A stretch of DNA of 5,913 nt, from positions 11,259-17,171 of the forward strand of contig DKME01000090.1 of assembly GCA_002469525.1 (NCBI GenBank), read 5' to 3'. The notes beneath the pieces were generated by a model. That model had not been told where the DNA came from, made no database searches, and saw only the letters and a list, made by a program, of their open reading frames with translations. Numbering within the stretch: the first letter of the stretch is position 1; each line of letters begins with the position of its first letter. The position numbers and the translations under genes were made by a program. The DNA is from Actinobacteria bacterium UBA7422 (GTDB taxonomy: Bacteria; Actinomycetota; Actinomycetes; S36-B12). Below are positions 1-5,497 of the stretch, piece after piece.

Positions 1-7
1 AGAGCGC

Positions 8-430
8 ATGAGTCGTTCACGCAAAATTGCAGCATCGTTAATCCTCACTGGAGGTCTTGTTCTTTCCGGTGTTGCCGCCCCAGCAATGGCGGCGACAGGA
101 CCGGCAAAAAAGCACTCTCAAGAAGTCAAAACCGTCTACAACGAGTTTGCTACGGCTTACCAAAAAGAGGTGAGAGCCATCGCTAAGAGTGATCCCAAGG
201 TGAATGCTCAAATATGCCAGAATTTTACCGATGGCGGCACCAATAAAAAAGGTCAGGACGTAGCGACAATTCAGGCACTAGTTACCTGGAACGATAAGAA
301 AAACACTCTCACGGTGAATGGAAAGCCTTGGCGCAAAATCGTCAACAAGACCCATTTTATTGGACTTTACACAGAAATGTTGAAGTGGCGTTGCTCCGGC
401 CCAGGTGGAACACCTCGCACATTTAATTAA
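8..430 (+). CDS. Small secreted protein of unknown function
   Basis: Predicted 140-residue exported protein; I do not recognise the family. Residues 1-28 form a classical Sec signal peptide: a basic n-region (SRSRK), a hydrophobic core (about 7-24) and an AMA-A type signal peptidase I site after Ala28. The mature part, about 112 residues, is Lys-rich and polar with no further membrane segment. It holds exactly two cysteines, Cys70 and Cys129, which could form one disulfide outside the cell, and aromatic residues concentrated near the C-terminus (Trp94, Trp108, Trp127). The ATG at 8 is chosen because it gives a complete signal peptide; its promoter and ribosome site lie outside the window or are too short to judge. 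The gene converges with the minus-strand operon and is followed within about 20 bases by a hairpin terminator. That it is secreted is well supported; its function is unknown. Confidence 0.75.
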   Translation: MSRSRKIAASLILTGGLVLSGVAAPAMAATGPAKKHSQEVKTVYNEFATAYQKEVRAIAKSDPKVNAQICQNFTDGGTNKKGQDVATIQALVTWNDKKNTLTVNGKPWRKIVNKTHFIGLYTEMLKWRCSGPGGTPRTFN

Positions 431-445
431 CACATCTAGATTCAT

Positions 446-494
446 AAAAAAGCGGTCCGGAGATTCTGTGGACAGCATCTCGGGCCGCACTTTC
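446..494. terminator. Bidirectional Rho-independent terminator between convergent genes
   Basis: The arms at 452-464 and 477-488 pair over 12 positions with one bulged G and one G-U wobble (GCGGTCCGGAGAT against ATCTCGGGCCGC). A small inner CTG/CAG stem closes the loop. Read on the minus strand, the hairpin is followed at once by six T (complement of 446-451), a strong intrinsic terminator for the operon arriving from the right. Read on the plus strand it is followed by ACTTTCATTT, a weaker U-rich tail that serves the secreted-protein gene ending at 430. Confidence 0.75.
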
Positions 495-737
495 ATTTCC
501 TAAACAATTAAATCCCGACATGCATGTAATGAAATATCGCCAGTGTCATGCGTTGGGCTAGGTCACGGGTTAATTGCAACGCTGAGAAACTCTTGGTCTT
601 GGTGTGTGCTCGGGAAATGATCGGGCGCGGACTGCCTATGCGCGAGCCGGATTTACCGTGCTCGCCGATCCACTGCCAAGTCGAAAGATTCCAGAAAGTT
701 TTATATTGCAATATCTTGGGAGATAAGGCGCTCTCAA
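495..737. other. Non-coding or unresolved stretch, possible 3' UTR
   Basis: About 240 bases between the SRPBCC stop codon and the shared terminator hold no gene I can defend. Because the good minus-strand terminator lies at 446-488, the operon transcript should cross this stretch as a long 3' untranslated region. One minus-strand reading frame is open from 750 to a stop at 508-510, only 20 bases before the hairpin. Its only usable start is a TTG at 709-711 without a ribosome-binding site, giving 67 residues of no recognised family. It may be a small gene, a decayed gene or chance. A 12-bp palindrome lies at 703-714. I see no tRNA and no insertion-sequence ends. Confidence 0.5.
703..714. repeat. 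Perfect 12-bp palindrome ATATTGCAATAT
   Basis: This is an exact self-complementary sequence, 23 bases beyond the SRPBCC stop codon. It is AT-rich, so it would make a weak RNA hairpin, and no strong U-run follows on the minus strand; it is not a convincing terminator. It could be a protein-binding site or a chance palindrome. Confidence 0.4.
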
Positions 738-1256
738 TCAGACTAGTTGTTCACTCTCGACGAGTTGCTTCAGCCGCACCAATGTTTTCAAAATCGCTAT
801 CTCGTTTTTGTCATAGGCGTTTATGAGTTTCAGTGCGGGTGGGAAACGCGCGGTGGAGCCGTCAAACGTCTCAATTACTTCAGTTTGGTTTTCATTTATC
901 ACGATGAGTTGATAGCGCCAGCGGTGATGGCCGGGGTGACACCAGGCGATCAGGCGGTCTTGATCGAACTCCTTGACGGTGTTTTTAATCCGATAGTTGG
1001 CCACCATGTGCATGTCCATGCCAAATTTCGAATCCAATTCCAGGACTTCAGGTCCACGCGCATTTCCCTTCACGGTGCCCGATCCATCAAAGTCTGCGTG
1101 TTTACGGGGGTCGGTGAGATAAGCAAAAATCGTTGCCGCTGGGGCATCGATAATTATTTTCCCCGACCGTACGTATTTTTGACCCGTATCAATTTTGGTG
1201 GCGCGAACTTGTGCCGTCACTTTGGGACCTTTTCCTCTTATTAAAAAACCGGCCAT
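738..1256 (-). CDS. SRPBCC (START-like) family ligand-binding protein
   Basis: The 172-residue cytoplasmic protein has an SRPBCC/polyketide-cyclase-like fold, a helix-grip barrel that encloses a hydrophobic ligand. The signatures are the first strand with KIIIDAPAATIFAYLTDPRK (residues 33-52), FDGSGTVKG (56-64), a second-strand FGMDMHM motif (78-84), the central LIAWCHPGHHRWRYQL segment (102-117), a late strand TEVIETFDGST (125-135), and a long C-terminal helix ending KTLVRLKQLVE (157-167). This pattern is typical of an actinobacterial SRPBCC subgroup whose ligands are mostly unknown. The first 30 residues precede the domain, so the true start could be slightly internal; the ATG at 1256 is kept although only a weak AGG lies upstream. 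It follows the ThDP enzyme after 34 bp and is probably the last gene of the operon. A role with ACC or 2-oxobutyrate metabolism is only an inference from position. Confidence 0.8.
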   Translation of the reverse strand: MAGFLIRGKGPKVTAQVRATKIDTGQKYVRSGKIIIDAPAATIFAYLTDPRKHADFDGSGTVKGNARGPEVLELDSKFGMDMHMVANYRIKNTVKEFDQDRLIAWCHPGHHRWRYQLIVINENQTEVIETFDGSTARFPPALKLINAYDKNEIAILKTLVRLKQLVESEQLV

Positions 1257-1290
1257 CTACCGTCAAACCTAAGTGAACTGTACTGGTGAA

Positions 1291-3672
1291 TCAGCGGACG
1301 AGTGTGAGGGCGGCTAGCGCCCCATTAACTATCGAACCGCTGGTGAGGTCGTGTTCTTCATAGAGGTCGGCGACCGTTCCCGACTGACCAAAGCGATCCA
1401 CACCCAGACTCACACAGGGAACTCCCAACGCTGATCCCAGCCATGCGAGTGCGTGGCTTGACGCATCGTGGACTGTAACGATTGGCGCGGTGAGGTCAAA
1501 TGCTGCTCGGAGCGCACCCGGAATAGACGGTGTGGTTGCCGTGCGAATCCCCTGCCGGATTGTGCGCTGCCACGCGGCATACAACCTGTCCGCTGAGGTG
1601 ATGTCCACCAAATTGACCGAGATACCTTCACTTGCAAGTTCGTGGGCCGCTGCAATCGCTTCTGGCATAACAGCACCACACGCTGCTATTTGCACCCGTG
1701 GCGGAATTGAGGTTTCCGAGTTGAGTTCACTTGTTTCACTCTCGGCACCCAACTGCATGAGTGAGTAGGCACCTGCGAGCACCTGCCTGCGCAGCATTGC
1801 TTCACCGATTCGTGTCTTGGCTTGTTCAAAGGGTGTTTGGTCGATCGGCCTGGTAGTTAAGCGGAAGTAGTAGGAGCCTTTTTCTGGGTCACCGTGCACT
1901 CCCCCTTTACCGGGGTCAGCTATGTGACTCAGCGCAAAACAGATCTGCCAGTCGAGGGCAGTTGCGAATGCCGGTTCCATCAAGGTGACGTTAGGTAATT
2001 CCATGCCAACTGATGCCGTAATCGTGGATTGGTGGGCTCCGCCTTCGGGAGCAAGCGTGACACCCGATGGCGTTCCTGCCACGATAAAGCGGGACTCCGA
2101 GTACACCGAATAGACAAAGGCATCGAGACCACGTAGAACGAACGGGTCATAGAGAGTGCCGATTGGTAATAATTGCTGGTCGGAAAGATCAAAACTTAAA
2201 CCGAGTTGTCCCAAAAGTAAGAATAGGTTCATCTCACTAATGCCAAGTTCAATGTGATGGCCTTCTGGGCTTTCCTTCCACTTCACCAACGCGTCTTCAC
2301 TCCACTGCCGTTGTTCGGTGGGGTTGTACACGCCAGCTCGGTTGATGTAACCGGCAAGGTTGGTCGAAGTGGCAACATCCGGTGCTGTAGTTACGAGGTA
2401 GGGAGCAACACTTTCATTGCGGGAGAGTTCAACAACAACGCGACCAAATGCTTCCTGGGTGGACATGGCCGACTTGGGGTTGATCCCGGCAGAGTCAGGA
2501 ACAACAATCGTGGGTAATTCCTTTTTTGGGGTCCGCGTTAAATGGTGGGCCCGCTGGGTGACCCACTGGCCAACCTCGGTTGCAGGATCAATCCGGTCCC
2601 ATTCACTTTCCAGTGTTAGTCCAGTTTTGACTCGAAGCTCGTCAATCTGTTCGCCGGTGAGCAGCATTGAGTGGTTGCGTGGGTTGCCCGCCATGGGCAG
2701 CCCCCACCCTTTAATCGTGTAAGCGAAAATTACGCTGGGTCGATCGGTGACCGCGTCACAATGCGCGAATGCTTCTAATAAGGATTCAATGTTATGACCG
2801 CCAAGATCGGTGACAAGACTTTTCAAGTCCTGATCATTCAGTGGCTCACAGAAAGCAAGGACTTCGCTGGGAGCCCCTTCGGTGAAACGCTCCCGCACTT
2901 GCTCACCCGACATGGCGAAAAGTGACTGGTAACGCTCATTGGGCATGGCATCAATCCATGCCTCCAATGCGGCGCCACCCGGTTGGGCGAAGGCTGCGTG
3001 CAACTTAGGGCCGTACTTCACTTCAACGACATGCCAGCCGGCGGCATTGAACTGCGCGGTCCACTGCTCAATCCGCACACCAGGAATCACCCGATCCAGG
3101 GACTGGCGGTTGAAGTCAACTATCCAGGTGACATTGCCCAGGCCTGCTGTTGCCGGGTCTGCGATTGCTTCCCAAATATTGCCCTCGTCGAGTTCGGCGT
3201 CTCCCATGAGGGCAATGAACCGGGTAGGTGGGCGTTCACCAAAATGTGAATCCACATAGCGCCTGGTTGCGGCAGCGAATAGCGGAGCTGCAGGTCCCAG
3301 ACCGACGGAGCCGGTGGAAAAATCAACCCGGTCGGGATCTTTTGTCCTCGAGGGGTAGGACTGCAGCCCACCGAATTTGCGAAGTTGCGTGAGATAGGAA
3401 CGGTCTAACTCCCCAAGTAGGTACTCAATCGCGTGGAAAACGGGTGACGCATGTGGTTTTACACTCACGCGGTCCTGTGGGTTCAGGTGCGCAAACCACA
3501 GCGCGGTCATGATCGAAACCATGCTGGCACTTGATGCTTGGTGGCCACCTACTTTGACACCGTCTCCGGTGTCTCGTTCCCTATTCGCCGAGTCAACAAT
3601 TCGGGTTGACAACCACAGCACTCGTTCATTTATTGAGTCAAGAACTTCTTGCTGGTTCACGGTGAATCTCAA
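1291..3672 (-). CDS. AceE-like ThDP-dependent enzyme (2-oxo acid dehydrogenase E1 / transketolase-like)
   Basis: The 793-residue protein is homologous along its length to homodimeric pyruvate dehydrogenase E1 (AceE). Visible landmarks are GGHQASS (His44) and KPHASP (His74), matching active-site His of AceE; SYPSRTKDPDRVDFSTGSVG (105-124); the ThDP/Mg motif GDAELDE...FN (157-188); IKGWGLP...NH (320-334), whose His334 matches the AceE loop His; the pyrimidine domain with ELGISEMN, catalytic Glu480; EGGAHQS further on; and a transketolase-like C-terminal domain ending VDRFGQSG. E1 enzymes decarboxylate 2-oxo acids and pass the acyl group to lipoyl-E2. This one begins near AceE residue 75-80, so it lacks the E2-docking N-terminus, and no E2/E3 gene is present. 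Its TTG start overlaps the acdS stop (TTGA); a GTG at codon 5 (3658-3660) is the alternative. 2-oxobutyrate as substrate is inferred from context. It is a paralogue, unlikely to be the housekeeping E1. Catalogues often call such proteins transketolase. Confidence 0.85.
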   Translation of the reverse strand: MRFTVNQQEVLDSINERVLWLSTRIVDSANRERDTGDGVKVGGHQASSASMVSIMTALWFAHLNPQDRVSVKPHASPVFHAIEYLLGELDRSYLTQLRKFGGLQSYPSRTKDPDRVDFSTGSVGLGPAAPLFAAATRRYVDSHFGERPPTRFIALMGDAELDEGNIWEAIADPATAGLGNVTWIVDFNRQSLDRVIPGVRIEQWTAQFNAAGWHVVEVKYGPKLHAAFAQPGGAALEAWIDAMPNERYQSLFAMSGEQVRERFTEGAPSEVLAFCEPLNDQDLKSLVTDLGGHNIESLLEAFAHCDAVTDRPSVIFAYTIKGWGLPMAGNPRNHSMLLTGEQIDELRVKTGLTLESEWDRIDPATEVGQWVTQRAHHLTRTPKKELPTIVVPDSAGINPKSAMSTQEAFGRVVVELSRNESVAPYLVTTAPDVATSTNLAGYINRAGVYNPTEQRQWSEDALVKWKESPEGHHIELGISEMNLFLLLGQLGLSFDLSDQQLLPIGTLYDPFVLRGLDAFVYSVYSESRFIVAGTPSGVTLAPEGGAHQSTITASVGMELPNVTLMEPAFATALDWQICFALSHIADPGKGGVHGDPEKGSYYFRLTTRPIDQTPFEQAKTRIGEAMLRRQVLAGAYSLMQLGAESETSELNSETSIPPRVQIAACGAVMPEAIAAAHELASEGISVNLVDITSADRLYAAWQRTIRQGIRTATTPSIPGALRAAFDLTAPIVTVHDASSHALAWLGSALGVPCVSLGVDRFGQSGTVADLYEEHDLTSGSIVNGALAALTLVR

Positions 3673-4679
3673 TTCGTAAATAATGCGCTGTACGCGTTCA
3701 GCGCAGGTTGACCACCAAGGTGAGCATAGAGAACATGTGAATCCTTCGGGATCACTTCATTACGAACAAGGTCGATCAATCCGGCCATTGACTTTCCTTC
3801 GTACACAGGGTCAATGATCATGCCTTCAAGTTCACCGGTCAACCTAATCGCATCAAGGGTTGATTGAACGGGAATTCCATAGAGGTCACCAGCCCACCCT
3901 TCGAGCACAACAATTTCCTCGTCGCTCAATTCGCGGCCCAGACCAATCAGATCTGCTGTGTGACGGGCGATTCGGGCAACCTGCGCGCGCGTCTTTTCCA
4001 GGGTCGCCGAAGCATCAATCCCAATAACTTTGCGTGGACGGTCCTGCCCTGCAAAGCCAGCGATCATTCCGGCATGAGTGCTTCCGGTGACGGTGCACAC
4101 AATGATCGTGTCAAAGAACACTCCAAGCTCGGCTTCTTGCTGCTCAACTTCAAAAGCCCAGTTGGCGAATCCAAGGCCACCAAATTTGTGCTCTGAAGCA
4201 CCAGCAGGAATTCCATACGGCTTGCCACCACGTGCCTTAACGTCCTCGAGCGCTTGATTCCAACTGTCGCGAATTCCAATGTCAAAGCCGGCCGGGTCAA
4301 GGCGAACTTCAGCGCCCATGATCCGAGAAAGCATGATGTTTCCCACGCGGTCGTTGACGCAGTCGGGCCAGTCGACCCATTTTTCTTGAACGAGAACGGC
4401 CTTCATGCCGATTTTGGCTGCAACCGCTGCAACCTGACGAGTGTGATTGGACTGATACCCACCGATTGAAACGAGTGTGTCGGCGCCTTCAGCGATTGCG
4501 TCAGGGACGATGTATTCGAGCTTGCGAGTCTTATTGCCGCCGTACGCCAATCCACTATTCACGTCCTCGCGTTTAGCCCACAACTTCGCCCCACCAAGGT
4601 ATTCGGTGAGTCGAGGAAGCGAATGGATTGGGCTTGGTCCAAACGTGAGTGGGTAACGGGGGAAATCGGCGAGTGACAT
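3669..4679 (-). CDS. acdS: 1-aminocyclopropane-1-carboxylate (ACC) deaminase
   Basis: This PLP enzyme (tryptophan synthase beta/fold type II) opens the ring of ACC, the ethylene precursor, giving 2-oxobutyrate and ammonia. The 336-residue product aligns with Pseudomonas AcdS (338 residues) with a single-residue offset after residue 30. It shares the N-terminal FPRYPLTFGP block, GGNKTRKLEY with PLP-lysine Lys50, SIGGYQSNHTRQVAA with the proton-abstracting Ser77, VTGST (197-201) holding the phosphate, Tyr267, PVYEGKSM with Tyr293-Glu294, and YAHLGG with Leu321. Glu294 and Leu321 match Glu295/Leu322, the residues used to tell ACC deaminase from D-cysteine desulfhydrase, which has Ser and Thr there. 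The start at 4679 is fixed by the alignment, with GAAAG 8 bases upstream; a longer frame would overlap gntR. It follows gntR after 28 bp and its stop overlaps the next gene by 4 bp, suggesting translational coupling. A Tyr at 75, where Pseudomonas has Ile, is a minor oddity. Confidence 0.93.
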   Translation of the reverse strand: MSLADFPRYPLTFGPSPIHSLPRLTEYLGGAKLWAKREDVNSGLAYGGNKTRKLEYIVPDAIAEGADTLVSIGGYQSNHTRQVAAVAAKIGMKAVLVQEKWVDWPDCVNDRVGNIMLSRIMGAEVRLDPAGFDIGIRDSWNQALEDVKARGGKPYGIPAGASEHKFGGLGFANWAFEVEQQEAELGVFFDTIIVCTVTGSTHAGMIAGFAGQDRPRKVIGIDASATLEKTRAQVARIARHTADLIGLGRELSDEEIVVLEGWAGDLYGIPVQSTLDAIRLTGELEGMIIDPVYEGKSMAGLIDLVRNEVIPKDSHVLYAHLGGQPALNAYSALFTN

Positions 4680-4707
4680 GGTTTCAACTTTCTTGTTTAT
4701 TGGTGAC

Positions 4708-5379
4708 TTATTTTGGTGAACTGTTGGGCAATGAATTCCAAATCTCACATGCAACCTGCGCAGCCTTTGGCGACTGTTCCTTTGCAAGCGTGACCAATAT
4801 TTCGTGCACATTTGCTGAGTTGTGGCCAGAAGACATTGGGTTTTCACTGACGTGATCGTGACCAAACCTGGCGATCTCAGCACGGCGAATCAATGGAGTG
4901 AAGGTGTCAACAACACTTTGAATCGCACTATTTCTGCTGGCGTCAATAAACACTTTGTGGAACGAGTCGTCCGCGGCAATTGCCGCTTCAATGTCATCCC
5001 GCGCAAGCGCAGCAGCAAAATCTGAGTTTGCAGCTGACAATTGATCCCAATGATGAGTGCTCAAGTGCGCGAGAGACTCCTCGACCGCGAGGCGATGCAT
5101 GGTGGCTAAGACAGACTTTGCCGAGCGCTCTTGATCAGGGTCAATCTCGGTGACGTAGGTGGCTCGCCCGGGTTGAGCGCTGACCAGTCCGATCTGCCCA
5201 AGCCGAAGGAGTGCTTCGCGGATTGGGGTTCGACTTACCCCCAGCCATTGGGCAAGTTCCGCATCTCGCAGTTGCTCTCCCGGGGCAATGGCGCCAGAAA
5301 CAATTGCTTCGAGCAAATGGCTATATACGTCGTCTCGCAGAAGTGTGCGAGGTTCAATTGGGTTTGTCGGGACCGGCAT
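4708..5379 (-). CDS. GntR-family transcriptional regulator, FadR subfamily (FCD domain)
   Basis: The 223-residue DNA-binding regulator is probably the local controller of acdS. Residues 12-77 are a GntR winged helix: the recognition helix region is LAQWLGVSRTPIREALLRL (42-60) and the wing is GLVSAQPGRATYV (64-76). Residues about 83-217 are an all-helical FCD effector domain. Asp137 and His141 in the DDSFHKVF helix and His192 in ANVHEIL match conserved metal/ligand positions. The last conserved His, 22 residues after His192, is Trp214 here, so metal binding may be altered. The ATG at 5379 has no ribosome site and lies about 7 bases from a plausible -10, which suggests a leaderless transcript. 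It is the first gene of the minus-strand unit, and a palindrome in its promoter suggests autoregulation. From memory, GntR genes have been noted beside acdS in actinobacteria, where proteobacteria use the Lrp-type AcdR. The effector (ACC or 2-oxobutyrate) is a guess. Confidence 0.88.
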   Translation of the reverse strand: MPVPTNPIEPRTLLRDDVYSHLLEAIVSGAIAPGEQLRDAELAQWLGVSRTPIREALLRLGQIGLVSAQPGRATYVTEIDPDQERSAKSVLATMHRLAVEESLAHLSTHHWDQLSAANSDFAAALARDDIEAAIAADDSFHKVFIDASRNSAIQSVVDTFTPLIRRAEIARFGHDHVSENPMSSGHNSANVHEILVTLAKEQSPKAAQVACEIWNSLPNSSPK

Positions 5380-5386
5380 TCAATAT

Positions 5387-5415
5387 ATTGGATACTAGTT
5401 GACTAGGTGTGTCAA
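5387..5415 (-). promoter_or_regulatory. Promoter of the gntR-acdS operon, apparently leaderless
   Basis: On the minus strand a perfect TTGACA (complement of 5410-5415) is followed after 17 bp by TCCAAT (complement of 5387-5392), a 4/6 match to TATAAT. The gntR ATG begins 7 bases after this -10, where transcription would be expected to start, and no Shine-Dalgarno sequence exists. The -35 is convincing. The -10 is weak; TATCCA with a 15-bp spacer is an alternative. Confidence 0.6.
5395..5406. promoter_or_regulatory. Putative operator for the GntR regulator
   Basis: CTAGT-TG-ACTAG is a perfect 5-bp inverted repeat with a 2-bp centre, lying entirely between the -35 and -10 of the gntR promoter. 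Its GT-N2-AC core fits the operator style of FadR/VanR-type GntR proteins. A bound dimer would block the promoter, giving autorepression and control of acdS and the genes after it. Binding is inferred from position and symmetry only. Confidence 0.5.
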
Positions 5416-5483
5416 GATCTTCTCAATTCGGTGCTGATTTCCGCGCGTGGGAGTGTCGAAGAACGGGTCGCACATGCCTCTCC

Positions 5484-5489
5484 TATGCT
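5484..5489 (+). promoter_or_regulatory. Possible -10 element for the carotenoid gene
   Basis: TATGCT matches TATAAT at 4 of 6 positions and ends 8 bases before the ATG at 5498, the spacing expected of a leaderless start. No good -35 lies at the right distance, so the call is weak. Its main use is to favour 5498 over the in-frame ATG at 5474. Confidence 0.25.
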
Positions 5490-5497
5490 TCACAGGT

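Noticed and set aside
742..749. Second copy of ACTAGTTG, resembling half of the gntR operator
   Set aside because: It lies in the last codons of the SRPBCC gene, lacks the second half-site and is probably chance.
548..826. 92-residue plus-strand open frame
   Set aside because: It runs into the antisense of the SRPBCC gene, has no ribosome site and has an implausible Cys/Arg-rich composition.
747..1244. 165-residue plus-strand open frame
   Set aside because: It lies antisense to the SRPBCC gene, whose domain motifs are clear; the plus-strand product shows no family features.
1291..3672. Reading the ThDP enzyme as ordinary transketolase or as the housekeeping pyruvate dehydrogenase E1
   Set aside because: The GGH, SYP, GDxExDE and NxxNH landmarks follow AceE, not transketolase; the missing N-terminus and the acdS linkage argue against the housekeeping E1.
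4680..4883. N-terminal extension of acdS to 4883
   Set aside because: It overlaps the end of gntR in another frame, adds 68 low-complexity residues absent from AcdS, and the protein aligns with Pseudomonas AcdS exactly from the ATG at 4679.
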